A stretch of 64,000 nucleotides of DNA from Myxococcales bacterium (GTDB taxonomy: Bacteria; Myxococcota_A; UBA796; GCA-2862545), in assembly GCA_019634415.1 (NCBI GenBank), contig JAHQVJ010000005.1:1-64000 (forward strand), given 5' to 3'. The position numbers and the translations under genes are program-made. Shown here piece after piece: positions 26,904-37,332 of the stretch (its first letter is position 1; each line of letters begins with the position of its first letter). The notes beneath the pieces are model-generated. The model had not been told where the DNA came from. It ran no database searches and worked only from the letters and a program-made list of their open reading frames with translations.

Positions 26904-28153
26904 CCAGCCCCCACGTCGGTGCGGAACTGCGCGCCCTCGAAGCGCCATCGCGCCACCGCGTCGTAGGCGTGACGCCGGGCCTCTTGCAGATCCCCGCCCA
27001 CACCGGTGATCCCCAGCACCCGGCCGCCGTTGGTCCGCAGCACGCCGTCGCCCCCGCGGGTGGTCCCCGCATGGAACGCCACCACGGAGGGCACGTCGGG
27101 CGGCTCTGGAATCGGCCGCCCCTTGTCGGAGGTGACCGGGTAGCCCGCACTCGCCAGCACCACGCAGCAGCTCGCGCCCTCTCGAAATCGGGGCGAGCCA
27201 TCCGGCAGGCGCCCCGCCGCAGCGCCGCGGAGCCAGGTGAGCAGGTCGTCGTCCCACAGCGCCATCAGCGCCTGGCACTCCGGATCTCCGAAGCGCACGT
27301 TGAACTCCAGCAGCTGCGGCCCGTCTTCGGTCAACATGAAGCCCGCGAAGAGCACGCCCCGAAACGGGCTGCCGCGACGCGCGAGCTCCTCGATGACCGG
27401 CTGGTGCACCTCGCGCACGAGCCGCGCCGCGCCCTCGTCGTCCACCAGGGGGCATGGAGCGTAGGCGCCCATCCCACCGGTGTTGGGTCCCTTGCCCCCG
27501 TCGAGCAGCTGCTTGTGATCCTGCGCACTCGGCAGGGCCACCGCTCGCGCGCCATCGCACAGGGCGAACACGCTCACCTCGGGACCCACCAGGAGGTCCT
27601 CGAGCACGATCCGCTGTGCCGCGTCTCCGAAGCGTCGCCCCATCTCCTCGAGGGCCGCCCGAGCCTCGTCGGCCGTCTGGCAGACCACCACTCCCTTACC
27701 CTGGGCGAGCCCATCGGCCTTCACCACCACCCGACCCTGCTCGCAGCGCCGCAGCGCCTGCTCCCACGACACCGGATCCGAGCGGTCCGCCACCACGGCG
27801 CGTGCAGTGGGAACGCCCACCGCCGCACAGATCTCCTTCGTGAAGGCCTTGCTGCTCTCGAGCCGAGCCGCCGCGCGGACGGGGCCGAAGCACGGAATCC
27901 CCGCCTCGGTGATGGCGTCTGCCAAGCCCTCGGCCAAGGGCTGCTCGGGCCCGACCACCACGAGGTCGGCCTGAACGCTCTGGGCCAGCGCCACCTGCTC
28001 CGCCACGGTGGACGCCGACCTCAGCGTCACCCCCTCCGGCCAGCCGGGGTTCGGGTGCGTCACCAACAGCTCGATCGAGCTCGGCGACTGCGCCAGACGC
28101 CAGGCCAGCGCCGCCTCGCGCCCACCGCCACCCACCAGCACCACGCGACTCAT
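26900..28153 (-). CDS. purD: Phosphoribosylamine-glycine ligase (GAR synthetase)
   Basis: A 417-residue ATP-grasp enzyme. It joins glycine to phosphoribosylamine in the second step of purine synthesis, in the cytoplasm. The N-terminus [15 protein letters not shown], the ATP-grasp stretch [16 protein letters not shown], the [10 protein letters not shown] loop and [11 protein letters not shown] near the metal site are all diagnostic. Length is normal. Its ATG overlaps the stop of the IMP cyclohydrolase gene (ATGA), forming a purine operon. Confidence 0.96.
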   Translation of the reverse strand: MSRVVLVGGGGREAALAWRLAQSPSSIELLVTHPNPGWPEGVTLRSASTVAEQVALAQSVQADLVVVGPEQPLAEGLADAITEAGIPCFGPVRAAARLESSKAFTKEICAAVGVPTARAVVADRSDPVSWEQALRRCEQGRVVVKADGLAQGKGVVVCQTADEARAALEEMGRRFGDAAQRIVLEDLLVGPEVSVFALCDGARAVALPSAQDHKQLLDGGKGPNTGGMGAYAPCPLVDDEGAARLVREVHQPVIEELARRGSPFRGVLFAGFMLTEDGPQLLEFNVRFGDPECQALMALWDDDLLTWLRGAAAGRLPDGSPRFREGASCCVVLASAGYPVTSDKGRPIPEPPDVPSVVAFHAGTTRGGDGVLRTNGGRVLGITGVGGDLQEARRHAYDAVARWRFEGAQFRTDVGAG

Positions 28154-28740
28154 ACGTCCTGCCCGTCGTCATAGGCGGCGAGCCACGCCGTGATGACCGT
28201 GTCGTAGTGAGCCGTGTGGCGGAAGGCCTTCACGGCCAGCTCGCGCCGCAATGCGTCGTCTGCCCCGCCCGCGCCGATCGCCGCACCTACCCGCTCGTAG
28301 TCGTCCGGATCCACCACCACGGTGACGTGGGCATGGTTCTTGGCAGCCGCCCGCACCATCGTGGGCCCACCGATGTCGATCGTCTCCACCGCCTCCGACA
28401 AGCTAGCGCCGCGGCTCGTCACCTCCTCGAAGGGGTAAAGATTGACGACGACCACATCGATCCATGGAATGTCCAGGTCCGCAGCCTGGGCCGCGTGCCG
28501 GTCACGGTCGCCCAGGATACCGCCATGGACCTTCGGATGGAGCGTCTTCACGCGGCCATCCATCATCTCAGGAGCGCCCGTATACGAGCTGACATCCAAG
28601 ATCTCGAGGCCTGCCTCCCGCAGAACCCTGGCTGTCCCACCTGTGGACAGTAGTGTGAAGCCGGCCGTCGCCAAGACTCGCCCGAGTTCGGGCAGTCCTC
28701 GTTTGTCCGATGTAGAGAGCAGCGCGAATCGCGCAGTCAT
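28150..28740 (-). CDS. purH: IMP cyclohydrolase (PurH N-terminal domain only)
   Basis: A 196-residue protein equal to the N-terminal IMP cyclohydrolase half of Pur[44 protein letters not shown] and the [15 protein letters not shown] motif. It closes the inosine ring, the last step of IMP synthesis. Bifunctional PurH is about 520 residues and also carries AICAR transformylase. Here the frame stops cleanly after the first domain, and purD follows with an ATGA overlap, so this is a free-standing enzyme and not a fragment. The transformylase must be encoded elsewhere. AGGGGGA lies before the ATG at 28740. Confidence 0.92.
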   Translation of the reverse strand: MTARFALLSTSDKRGLPELGRVLATAGFTLLSTGGTARVLREAGLEILDVSSYTGAPEMMDGRVKTLHPKVHGGILGDRDRHAAQAADLDIPWIDVVVVNLYPFEEVTSRGASLSEAVETIDIGGPTMVRAAAKNHAHVTVVVDPDDYERVGAAIGAGGADDALRRELAVKAFRHTAHYDTVITAWLAAYDDGQDV

Positions 28741-28869
28741 CCGTCCCCCTTCTCCATTTCCTCGTGTGGCCGACAGGGCATGCGGCATGCCGTGAAACGT
28801 CATGTCCGTTGACGCCGACAGGCCGCCCATACTAACGTCCGCCAAGTCTCCGGGCGTCCGAGAGAAACG
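28741..28869. promoter_or_regulatory. Divergent control region between purine and pseudokinase operons
   Basis: The 129 bases separate two divergent operons and should hold promoters for both. A TTGACG lies at 28809, with a weak CATACT 13 bases after it, too close for a normal sigma70 promoter. GGCATGC is directly repeated at 28777-28790 and also forms a small inverted repeat (GGCAT/ATGCC), a candidate operator. Neither element is proven. Confidence 0.35.
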
Positions 28870-31800
28870 ATGCTCCTCCCAAAGAAGGTCGGCCCGTTCA
28901 CCCTCATGCGCAAGCTGGATGCTGACGGCGCGGCTGAAGCCTACGTCGGTATCCTCGACGATCCGGCAGGAAAGCAGATCGTAGCTCGCCGGATCCCGCC
29001 GCCCGTGGCGCGGGACCCCAACCGGATGGCCTCGGTTCGCGCACGGATTCGCGATCTCATGGCGGTGCGGCACCCGAGCTTGGTGCCCGTGCTCGATCTG
29101 GTGGAGGTGGACGGAGACGCCTGGCTGGTGGAGGACTGGCTGGAGGCGCTGGAGCTCCGAGACATCCTCGCCTACTGCGCCCGTAGCAACGTGGGCCTGC
29201 CCCACAACGTCTACCTCAACCTGGCCACCCAGGTGTGCAACGGCCTCGAGGCGCTGCACAGCCGTGCTGCCGCCCACATGGGCGAAGATCACGTGCTCCA
29301 CCTGTCGCTGTCGCCATCCTCCATCCTGGTCTGCGCCGATGGACGGGTGCTGCTGTCGCGCTACGGCATCACCGCCTCCCCCACCACCACGGGCAGCTCG
29401 TCGTCGGGCTCGGTGGGCGACGACATGGAGTACCTCTCTCCGGAGCAGACCCACACCGATCAGCGCCTCACGCCCGCCTCCGACATCTTCTCCCTCGGAG
29501 CAATCCTCTACGAGCTGCTCACCATGCGGCCCATGTTCCGGGCCGAGAGCAACCTGCAGACCATCCACAAGGTGCGACGGGCCGAGGTCACCACGCAGCT
29601 GCTCGAGGTCAAGGAGCTGCTGCCGGGGCTCGACAAGGTGCTGTTCCGCGCGCTGTCGCTGAATCCCAGGCACCGCTACCAGCGCGCCTTCGTGCTGCGC
29701 GAGGACCTGCGCGGCCTGATGGCCGGGTTCTCCTTCTCCGACATCGAGTCGGTGACCACGGCGTTCCTCACGCCGATCTTCCGCGATCTGACCCAGGGCG
29801 TGCTGAACGAGAGCACCGCGGATCCCGCCACCTTCCGGACCGACAACGCTCAGTTCATCATGCCCGACGATCCTCCGTCGCAGGACACGATGCTCACCGC
29901 GATTCCGAATGCGGTGGACCTGGACGAGCAGGTCACGGAGGTCAAGCGTGACGATCGCCTCGCCGAGTGGACGCAGCGGCCCAACCCGGGCCCCATCTCC
30001 CACACCGGCGCGACGGACGCCGAGCTCGACGCGATGGCCGAGGAGAAGACCGACGACGGTCGGCACGACGATCCCATCCTCTTCGAGGAGAGCGACACCC
30101 AGCTCAAACGTGAGCCGGAGCACGCGCCGTCCACTCGCAGAGGGCGGTCCAAGGCGGTGCAGTTCACCATCCAGGATCCCGTGGCCCCCGCCTACTCGCG
30201 CTCCGCTCAGGAAGAGTCGGAGCCCGTGGGCCTGGACGTCGGCTTCACCTCTCCGCTGAGGCCCGCGCGCAAGCCGAGCCCCACCCTGGCTCCCCTCGAC
30301 GAGGCAGTGGACGACCACGACACCAATGTGAGCACCACGGCAGGCCAGGACGGTCCCCTCCCCGTGCCACCGGGCGCCTGGGGTGGCTCTGGTGGATCGG
30401 GCCCCTCCACGGAGTGGGGTCAGACCACCTGGGAGAAGCGAGGCACGTCTCCCGACCTCGACCCCACCGACGGTGCCGTGGCCACCGCCGAGCCACCCTC
30501 GCCGCTGCTGGTGCCGCCGGGCTCACCTCGGGCCGGCCCCGTTCCCAGCGACCTGCGACCCACCGACCATCACACCGGTGAGTTCGTCAAGGGCAGCCTC
30601 CGGCCCCCCACTCGCAAGCCCGAGCTGGACGGTCCCCCCACCGATGCCATCGAGCCCACAGCCTCGGCACGCTGGGCCGAGGTGGCCCCCAACGAGGAGA
30701 CCCAGAACCCACCCACGCTCACCGTGAACCCGACGGCGAGCTTCGTGGAGTCCACGCAGGACCCCCACACGGTGCGCTCCAAGGTGCCCCTCTACGACGA
30801 CCTCCCCGCGCAGGCTCCTGCACCCGGGGAGGCCGAGGGCACCGCCTGGCTGAAGAACCCCGCGTCGTCCGCCCCGCTGGGCGACGAGCTGACGGCCCGT
30901 GGGCACATGCCCTCGCAGGACAAGACCGTCGCGCAGGCATCCCCTCCACAGGGAACGCTCATTCCTCCCGAGGAGCCTCTGCTCCCGCCGCCCGAGCCGC
31001 AAGGGGAGACCTGGTCCGCGGCACCTGCTGGGGAGCCACTCGGCGGCGCGCGTGTGGCCCCCTCGCCCGCCGTGTACGGCGTGGAGGAGGGAGAGGAAGA
31101 CGACGCTCCCGCCTGGGCACCCTACGCCGTGGCCGGAGCCATGGTGGCCGCGCTCTTCGCCGGACTGCTGTGCATCGGGGTCGGGATCGGCGGACCCATG
31201 GTGCTCGACTCGCTGTCGAGCAACTCCACGGCAGAGGTGCGAGGTCTCGAGCCCATCGAGGGTGCCGCGCTGCCGCAGGAGGGTCTGGGTTCCGCCGAAG
31301 CAGCGGAGCCCGACGCGCCGGAGATCGAGGTGGCCGAGGTGGCCGCAGAGCCAGAGCCGCTCCCCCCTCCACCCAAGCCCCAGCCCACCGCTCCGCGACC
31401 CACGCCGCAGGAGACCTACGAGGCGGTGGTCCGCACGACCTCACCCCCGCCCAAGCCACGGCCGCGGCCCCAGCCGACGGGCGGCCTCAGCACGGCACGT
31501 CCAGCGCCTGCACCTGCACCTGCACCTGCACCGGTGCTGATGCCCTCGCCTTCGGATCCGCCGCCGCCGCTGCCCATGCCCATCCTCGCCGACGAGGGCA
31601 CGGCGGACGCCGCCCCCACGCCACCTCCCCCCGACATCGACGGCCTGTTCGACCCTGCGGGGTCCCCCGCTGCTCCAGCGCCGCCGCCCGACGACCTCGA
31701 CCGGTTGAGCACCTCCGCCTTCAACGGCAAGCTCTCCGCGGGTGAGCAGGAGCAGCTGGCACAGGTGGCCACGGACGACCCCGACTTCACGCGCGCGCGC

Positions 31801-32229
31801 ACCCTGCTCTACCTGGATGCCAAGGCCCGCGACGACGCCAAGGCCCGCCAGAGCCACATCGCGCTGCTGATGACGCTTCCCGCCAACCGGTACAACCCCG
31901 TGTTGCTGGTGGAGGAGGCACAAGAGGCAGCAGATCGGGAGGACTGGCCCGCCGCCTTGAAGTCCGCGCGCTCCGCCGAGCAGCACTGGGCGCGCATCCC
32001 TCCAGAGCTCGTCTACACGCGCAAGGCCCTGATCTACGAGATCATGGCGTCGTCCCACACCGGTCAGTTCTACGCCTCCGAGGGCACCGAGGTCGAGATG
32101 CTCGATCAGGCGATTCGTGACTGGGAGCGGTTCCGCGCACACGTGAGCACGAAAGATCGTCCAGAGCTCATTCAGCGTGCCGACAAGAAGCTGGAGAGGC
32201 TGCACGGAATCAAGAAGCGGGTGGAGTAG
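28870..32229 (+). CDS. Membrane-spanning pseudokinase with Pro-rich linker
   Basis: A 1119-residue protein. Residues 10-289 have the protein-kinase fold pattern but no catalytic residues: the VAIK Lys is Arg (VARR, 38-41), HRDLKPxN reads HLSLSPSS (144-151), and DFG reads RYG (164-166). The glycine loop is degenerate, while YLSPEQ and [14 protein letters not shown] are kept. A long Pro/Asp-rich region follows, then one membrane helix at about 750-775 and a C-terminal outer region of about 340 residues with Pro/Ala repeats and a helical end. It probably works as a signalling scaffold. It is the first gene of a nine-gene operon; the next starts 2 bases later. Confidence 0.85.
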   Translation: MLLPKKVGPFTLMRKLDADGAAEAYVGILDDPAGKQIVARRIPPPVARDPNRMASVRARIRDLMAVRHPSLVPVLDLVEVDGDAWLVEDWLEALELRDILAYCARSNVGLPHNVYLNLATQVCNGLEALHSRAAAHMGEDHVLHLSLSPSSILVCADGRVLLSRYGITASPTTTGSSSSGSVGDDMEYLSPEQTHTDQRLTPASDIFSLGAILYELLTMRPMFRAESNLQTIHKVRRAEVTTQLLEVKELLPGLDKVLFRALSLNPRHRYQRAFVLREDLRGLMAGFSFSDIESVTTAFLTPIFRDLTQGVLNESTADPATFRTDNAQFIMPDDPPSQDTMLTAIPNAVDLDEQVTEVKRDDRLAEWTQRPNPGPISHTGATDAELDAMAEEKTDDGRHDDPILFEESDTQLKREPEHAPSTRRGRSKAVQFTIQDPVAPAYSRSAQEESEPVGLDVGFTSPLRPARKPSPTLAPLDEAVDDHDTNVSTTAGQDGPLPVPPGAWGGSGGSGPSTEWGQTTWEKRGTSPDLDPTDGAVATAEPPSPLLVPPGSPRAGPVPSDLRPTDHHTGEFVKGSLRPPTRKPELDGPPTDAIEPTASARWAEVAPNEETQNPPTLTVNPTASFVESTQDPHTVRSKVPLYDDLPAQAPAPGEAEGTAWLKNPASSAPLGDELTARGHMPSQDKTVAQASPPQGTLIPPEEPLLPPPEPQGETWSAAPAGEPLGGARVAPSPAVYGVEEGEEDDAPAWAPYAVAGAMVAALFAGLLCIGVGIGGPMVLDSLSSNSTAEVRGLEPIEGAALPQEGLGSAEAAEPDAPEIEVAEVAAEPEPLPPPPKPQPTAPRPTPQETYEAVVRTTSPPPKPRPRPQPTGGLSTARPAPAPAPAPAPVLMPSPSDPPPPLPMPILADEGTADAAPTPPPPDIDGLFDPAGSPAAPAPPPDDLDRLSTSAFNGKLSAGEQEQLAQVATDDPDFTRARTLLYLDAKARDDAKARQSHIALLMTLPANRYNPVLLVEEAQEAADREDWPAALKSARSAEQHWARIPPELVYTRKALIYEIMASSHTGQFYASEGTEVEMLDQAIRDWERFRAHVSTKDRPELIQRADKKLERLHGIKKRVE
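31507..31530 (+). repeat. Hexanucleotide CCTGCA repeat, four copies
   Basis: CCTGCA occurs four times in a row and encodes a Pro-Ala run in the linker of the pseudokinase. Copy-number change would shorten or lengthen the linker by two residues at a time. Confidence 0.9.
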
Positions 32230-32231
32230 CC

Positions 32232-32699
32232 ATGTCGAGAATGCCCCTCTGGGTACCCACGGCGGCCGTGCGTCTACTGACGCTCGTATCGCTGGCGGCC
32301 CTTGCTCTCCCTGCCACGGGATGGGCTGGCAAGCATCGCATCGAAGGCCTGGTGGTCGATCGGAACGGACAGCCCCTCCCTCGTGCGGTGGTGTCACTGA
32401 CCCCGGGCAACGTGTTGCTCGTCACGGACCGTGAGGGTCGCTTCCTGATCGACTACCTGCGCGAAGGCGACGGCAAGCGCACACGGCTCACCAAGAAGTC
32501 CCAGTACACGATCGAGGTCTTCAAGGTGGGGTTCCACACCTTCACCCACGACATCAGCTACAAGCGAGGCCCATACGAGGTCGACGCCGTCACCATGGTG
32601 GAGGAGACCATCGACATCACGGACCTGCCGGAGAACCTGGACCCGCAGCTGTACAGCCGTCCGACGCAGTCCTCCGGCGCCACCTACGAGGGTCAGTAG
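32232..32699 (+). CDS. Secreted carboxypeptidase-regulatory-like protein
   Basis: A 155-residue exported protein. A classical signal peptide (basic start, hydrophobic core, cleavage near ATGWA-GK, residue 33) is followed by one beta-sandwich domain: IEGLVVDRNGQPLPRAVVSL, DREGRFLIDYL and later strands. This is the CarboxypepD_reg/CNA-B-like fold, used in binding or structural roles in the envelope. It lies between the pseudokinase and a lipoprotein in one operon (gaps of 2 and 4 bases). The last 20 residues are polar. Confidence 0.8.
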   Translation: MSRMPLWVPTAAVRLLTLVSLAALALPATGWAGKHRIEGLVVDRNGQPLPRAVVSLTPGNVLLVTDREGRFLIDYLREGDGKRTRLTKKSQYTIEVFKVGFHTFTHDISYKRGPYEVDAVTMVEETIDITDLPENLDPQLYSRPTQSSGATYEGQ

Positions 32700-32703
32700 C
32701 GCG

Positions 32704-34038
32704 ATGATCGTCCAGGCATTGTTGCTCATCGGATGCACCGGCACGGAGGCCGTCGACGCCACTTCAGCGGAGCCGTCGTCCGACAAGGGGCCCTCCCTCA
32801 CCCAGTTCGGCTGGATCTCGGAGGTGGTGCTCGATCCTCCGGCGTTCGCCGCCCTCACCGAGGGGGACGCACGCGCTGGGTGGGTCGCCATGCACGCCCA
32901 CGACTACCCCGCGGCCGTGCAGGCCTTCAGCGACGACCCTGCGGCCAGGGCGCGGGGAGAGCTGGCCCTCGGCTTGCTCTACGCCGATCTCAACCGCGTG
33001 AGCGGGCTGGCCTACGAGTCGCTCTTCTCCGAGTGGGACGAGCGAGGCACGCTGCCCAAGGGCAACGAGCCGCCCCTGGTCGCCGGCCTCGCGTCGTACT
33101 GCTCCGACGGGAGCACCACCGTGACCTGGGCGCAGCGGATCACCGAGGGCACCGGGCTTCCGCTGGCCCAGGCGCTGATGCAGAACCGCACGCCCTTCGA
33201 GGTGGCCAGCAGCGACGCCTTCGGGCGACGTCTCGCCATCCATCGAGCCGCACGTAGCAGTGCGGACGTCCAGCCCCTGCTCGACGTCGCGGGCGCGCCG
33301 GTCACCACCCGCGAGGTCAAGGACGAGGAGTTCTCGCGCACGTTCTGGGATCCTTGCCTGTATCGCACGCTCAGCGACCACTGGGTGGACCGCGTGGTGC
33401 ACGGCCTGCGGGGCTCCAGCTGGAAGGAGATCGTCGCCTGGGCGAAGCGCGACACCGGTCTGACCGGACGCATCTTCGCCGCCTGGCCCACGTCCGAGGA
33501 CCTCACCAGCGAGGTGGCCAGCTCGGACCACCCGGGTCTGGTGGGGGCGAGGTCTCCCCTGCTGCGCAAGCTCGGCGTGGGCACCAATGCGGTGTCCAGC
33601 GACGACGCCGAGCAGGCGCGGGGCATGGTGCGTGTGCTCGATACCGGTCTCGCGAACTGGCGTGATCAGCTCCTCGAGCTCTCCGACGAGGACGGTCGCG
33701 CCCTGCTCAACGATCTCCGCCTGATCCATCGGTTCCGGCAGGAGTGGTTGGTCACTCGCGCGCGGCTCGCTCTGGAGAGCAATCGCCCGCGCCAGGCCCT
33801 GGCCTACCTCGAGCTCGGCCGGGACGCGTCGGAGGGAATCGGGCCGGCGAACGGCCCCTCCCTGATGGCACTCATGGCCGAGGTGCAGCTGCGGCTCGGC
33901 CACACCCGCGAGGCTCTCGATGCGCTGCAGGAGCTCACCGAGGTCTACCCAGAGATCGTCGGCCTGAAGGAAGTCGTGGGGGACCTGGCGGTTCTCAGGG
34001 GCCTCGACCGTCAGGGCGACAGCAAGGAGAATCAGTGA
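32704..34038 (+). CDS. Helical-repeat lipoprotein, 444 aa
   Basis: A probable outer-membrane or periplasmic lipoprotein: a short hydrophobic start and the lipobox LLIGC with Cys11. The mature protein is mainly helical, with TPR-like pairs at the N-terminal third and again near the C-terminus (LALESNRPRQALAYLELG). The middle is not recognised. It is coupled to the ABC binding-protein gene by a GTGA overlap. It may be an accessory partner of the transporter. Confidence 0.75.
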   Translation: MIVQALLLIGCTGTEAVDATSAEPSSDKGPSLTQFGWISEVVLDPPAFAALTEGDARAGWVAMHAHDYPAAVQAFSDDPAARARGELALGLLYADLNRVSGLAYESLFSEWDERGTLPKGNEPPLVAGLASYCSDGSTTVTWAQRITEGTGLPLAQALMQNRTPFEVASSDAFGRRLAIHRAARSSADVQPLLDVAGAPVTTREVKDEEFSRTFWDPCLYRTLSDHWVDRVVHGLRGSSWKEIVAWAKRDTGLTGRIFAAWPTSEDLTSEVASSDHPGLVGARSPLLRKLGVGTNAVSSDDAEQARGMVRVLDTGLANWRDQLLELSDEDGRALLNDLRLIHRFRQEWLVTRARLALESNRPRQALAYLELGRDASEGIGPANGPSLMALMAEVQLRLGHTREALDALQELTEVYPEIVGLKEVVGDLAVLRGLDRQGDSKENQ

Positions 34039-35540
34039 GCGGAACCTTCGTCGCGTGCCTCATGGCGACCATCGGCATGGCCAACCCGCTTCGGTACGCC
34101 GAAGACCGTGCTCCGGCCATCGTGAACCCCCTGTTCGCGACGACCATGAGCGAAGCGCGCATCGACGAGCTCGTGTTCGAGGGCCTGTTCGCGGACGACC
34201 TGGAGCTGAAGTCCGCCGGTCGTCTGGCCGAGAGCTTCGAGCTGTCGGCCGATCTGATGTCGATGAAGATCCGGCTGCGCCGCGACGTGGTCTGGCACGA
34301 CGGTGAGCCCTTCGACGCCGACGACGTCGTCTTCACCATCAGCGCGTACAAGGACCCCTCGACGGCTTCGAGCGAGGCAGGTCGCGTGACCTGGGTCAAG
34401 GAAGCCATCGCGATGGATCCCTACACGGTGTTCCTGACCTTCACGGACCCCGAGTACGCCCCACAGGACAAGCTCCACTTCAAGATCCTACCCACCCATC
34501 GCTTCGGCGGAACGCCCGTCAAGCGAACCCACAACTTCCGTACCCAGCCCGTGGGGACCGGTCCCTTCAAGGTGGTGTCCTTCAACGAGGACAACTCCAT
34601 CACGCTCGCACGGCACGAGCGCTACTGGAACGCCGCGAAGGTCGACGAAGTGGTGATGCGGGAGGTCTCCGACAAGAACTACCAGGCCAAGCTCCTCACC
34701 TTCGAGTCGCTGGAGACGCTGATCCGGGTGCTGCCGCGCGACCTCGCCACGCTGCAGAACGATCGAAAAGTGGAGCTGTACCCCTACCAGACGAATTCCT
34801 GGTGGTATCTGGGCTACAACCTGCGTCGGAAGTCGCTGCGCAGCGAGAAGGTCCGGCGCGCCATCGCTTCGATGATCAACGTGGACGATCTGCTCGCTCC
34901 CATCGGCACCGGGGATCGGGTGAGCGGCCCGTTCGTGCGCAGCTCGCCGTTCTACAACCACGACATCGCGCCGATGTCCCACGATCCGGATCGGGGAGCC
35001 GAGCTGCTCAACGACGCGGGCTACACCTTCGATGGGAGCTCCTGGGTCGACAACAAGGGCAAGCAGCTCACCTTCAAGCTGGTCACCCTGCGCAACCTAG
35101 AGACCGCGATGGACGTGGTCATCAACATCCAGTCGCAGCTGCAGTCCAAGGGCGTGGCGGTCGAGCCCGAGTTCCTCGGTGTCGCCGAGTACCGACAGCG
35201 CGTGTGGCGCAACAACGACTTCGACATGATCCTGTCGCAGTGGTCCTTCGACCGCAGCGAGGACATCTACGAGCAGTTCCACTCGAGCGGGAGCCGCAAC
35301 TTCATCGGCTACGCCAACCCCGAGGTGGACCGCATGCTCGTGGCGGCGCGAGATGCAGTGGATCCACAGAAGAAGAAGGCCGTCCTGCGTGACGTGCATC
35401 GGATCGTGGCCACGGACCAGCCGATGGTGTTCCTCTGGACGCTGGACTCGTACGCGGCGCTGTCGACGAAGGTCAAGGGCGTGACCGTGCACCCGTTCTA
35501 CTTCTTCACCTGGGCATCGGACTGGGCTTTGCAGAAGTGA
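34035..35540 (+). CDS. ABC transporter substrate-binding protein, peptide family 5
   Basis: A 501-residue extracytoplasmic binding protein of the SBP_bac_5 family. Typical parts are FEGLFADD, LAESFELS, RLRRDVVWHDGEPFDADDVVFTI, the GTGPFKV stretch, and DPDRGAELLNDAGY. A short hydrophobic start (residues 3-16) is the likely signal, though it lacks the usual Arg/Lys. Such proteins deliver peptides, nickel or sugars to a permease pair; the ligand here cannot be told. The GTG at 34035 overlaps the previous stop; AAGGAGA is just upstream. The open frame to 33744 is a shadow. Confidence 0.93.
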   Translation: MSGTFVACLMATIGMANPLRYAEDRAPAIVNPLFATTMSEARIDELVFEGLFADDLELKSAGRLAESFELSADLMSMKIRLRRDVVWHDGEPFDADDVVFTISAYKDPSTASSEAGRVTWVKEAIAMDPYTVFLTFTDPEYAPQDKLHFKILPTHRFGGTPVKRTHNFRTQPVGTGPFKVVSFNEDNSITLARHERYWNAAKVDEVVMREVSDKNYQAKLLTFESLETLIRVLPRDLATLQNDRKVELYPYQTNSWWYLGYNLRRKSLRSEKVRRAIASMINVDDLLAPIGTGDRVSGPFVRSSPFYNHDIAPMSHDPDRGAELLNDAGYTFDGSSWVDNKGKQLTFKLVTLRNLETAMDVVINIQSQLQSKGVAVEPEFLGVAEYRQRVWRNNDFDMILSQWSFDRSEDIYEQFHSSGSRNFIGYANPEVDRMLVAARDAVDPQKKKAVLRDVHRIVATDQPMVFLWTLDSYAALSTKVKGVTVHPFYFFTWASDWALQK

Positions 35541-36493
35541 CCGTGCTCCGCGGGGTCGTGCTGCGGTCCGCGTCGCTGTTGGCCACCTGGATCGGCGCCA
35601 TCGCCCTGCTGCTCGCCTTGCTGGTGACAGCTCCCGGCGACCCCATCGATCTGATTCCCAACGGCGAGGAGCTTCGCGAGCAGCTGGAAGCGGACTGGGG
35701 GCTGGATCGCCCGGTTCCCGCACGCTTCGCCCTGTATCTGAAGCGCATGGCGACGCTGGATCTCGGGACCTCCATCGCCTACCGACCTGGTCAGCCCGTG
35801 GTGGAGGTGATCCGCGGCCCGGCCCTGGGCACGATGGCGCGGGTACTCGGTGCGCTGACGCTGGCGATGGTGTGGGGAACGGCTCTGGCCTGGGCGAGCT
35901 CGGGCGCACTGGATCGCCGGCTGTCCGCCACCGCGCGACGGGCGGTCCAGGCCATGAGCATCCTCCCGGTGTTCCTGATCGCCCACGGCACCGTCACCAT
36001 GCTCAACGAGGCGACCTACTCCATGATGGAGGCAGGCACCATCGACCGGCCCAGCTGGTTCGCCCTCCCCGACGAGCCCTCCACCCTACGGAGCACCCTG
36101 GCCATCGTGGCGCTGGCGGTGGGCTCTGGTGCCCTGATGGAGGTGCACGCCCAGATCGAGGAGGCGATCCGCAGGATCCGCAGCAGCCCCTATGTGGAGG
36201 CCGCGCGCGCCCGGGGAGCCCCCATCTGGCCCCACATCGTGCGCAACCTGGTGCCGCCCTTCGCCGCCACCTTCGCGGAGCGAGCCGCCTTCATCGCAGG
36301 CAGCGTGGTGATCATCGAGAAGGTGCTCTTGCTCAACGGTCTCGGCTCGGTGCTCTGGGAGTCGGCGCTCCAGCGGGACTACGATCTCGCGCTGGCCATC
36401 GCGCTGATCGCAGCGGCCTTCGTGAGCGCGGTGGCGTTGTCCGCCGACGTCGTACGCCTCGTGGCGGACCCGCGCCTGCGGGCCACGGCATGA
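35537..36493 (+). CDS. ABC transporter permease, DppB type
   Basis: A 318-residue inner-membrane permease. It has about six helices, a periplasmic loop with DWGLDRPVPARFALYL, and the EAA loop [19 protein letters not shown] that docks the ATPase. It fits the first permease of peptide/nickel importers. A GTG start overlaps the binding-protein stop (GTGA) and its stop overlaps the second permease (ATGA). Confidence 0.92.
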   Translation: MTVLRGVVLRSASLLATWIGAIALLLALLVTAPGDPIDLIPNGEELREQLEADWGLDRPVPARFALYLKRMATLDLGTSIAYRPGQPVVEVIRGPALGTMARVLGALTLAMVWGTALAWASSGALDRRLSATARRAVQAMSILPVFLIAHGTVTMLNEATYSMMEAGTIDRPSWFALPDEPSTLRSTLAIVALAVGSGALMEVHAQIEEAIRRIRSSPYVEAARARGAPIWPHIVRNLVPPFAATFAERAAFIAGSVVIIEKVLLLNGLGSVLWESALQRDYDLALAIALIAAAFVSAVALSADVVRLVADPRLRATA

Positions 36494-37332
36494 CGTCGGC
36501 TCGGCTCGTCCTGGCATCGCTGGCAGCCACCGTGCGGCGTCCGCCCGCGGAGGGCGTGATCGGCGCAGGGGTGCTCACGGCCGTGCTGCTCGTGGCGTTG
36601 CTGTCTCCGCTGTCGGGCTACCCCGTGGGCGCCGACGTCGACCCCGCGTCCCGAGGGCTGGGACCGTCCGCGGCCCACTGGCTGGGCACCGACCACCTCG
36701 GCCGCGACGTGTTCTGGCGGCTGATGCTGGCGTCGCGTGCCTTCGCAGGCCCCGGGCTGCTGGCCTGCGGAGTCGCCGCCATCGTCGGGGTGCCCCTGGG
36801 GGCGCTCGCTGGCTGGAGCGGCGGAGCCGTGGCTCACGCCGTGCGGTTCGTGGTGGGAGCCGTGGCCTCGGTGCCCCGCCTCGTGCTCGTGCTGCTGGTG
36901 TGCACCGTCTACGGCTCCGGCCCCACTCAGCTCGCGCTGTCGGCCGGCGTCGCCGCTGCGCCAGCCCTCGCGCTGGCGGTCTGGGCGCGCATCGAGCAGC
37001 TGCGCAGCACCGAGTTCGTGCTGGCGTCCCTGGCCCATGGCGTGCCGGCACCGAAGCTGCTGCTCGTCCACCTGGTGGGTGCCGCCTGCGGCCGGTCCAT
37101 CGCCCGACAGCTGCTGGCCACCTTCGGCAGCTTCGTGGTGCTCGAGTGCACCTTGTCCTACCTGGGCGGTCTCGGCGTGCGGGAGCCCATGCCCTCGTGG
37201 GGCAACATGCTGGTGTTCGAGTGGGGCCGTGGGATCGGCCTGTCGGTGGTGGCACCCGCCATCGCCATCTGGATCACCGTGGCCGCCACCGTCGCCGCGG
37301 GGCGCCTCTTCGCGGAGCCCGTCGATGGTTGA
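36490..37332 (+). CDS. ABC transporter permease, DppC type
   Basis: A 280-residue permease with the DppC hallmark HWLGTDHLGRDVFWRLM at the start of the transport domain, about five helices and the C-terminal GNML-type loop (PSWGNMLVF). It pairs with the DppB-type permease to form the pore. The ATG overlaps the upstream stop, and the end overlaps the next gene by 8 bases. Confidence 0.92.
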   Translation: MTSARLVLASLAATVRRPPAEGVIGAGVLTAVLLVALLSPLSGYPVGADVDPASRGLGPSAAHWLGTDHLGRDVFWRLMLASRAFAGPGLLACGVAAIVGVPLGALAGWSGGAVAHAVRFVVGAVASVPRLVLVLLVCTVYGSGPTQLALSAGVAAAPALALAVWARIEQLRSTEFVLASLAHGVPAPKLLLVHLVGAACGRSIARQLLATFGSFVVLECTLSYLGGLGVREPMPSWGNMLVFEWGRGIGLSVVAPAIAIWITVAATVAAGRLFAEPVDG

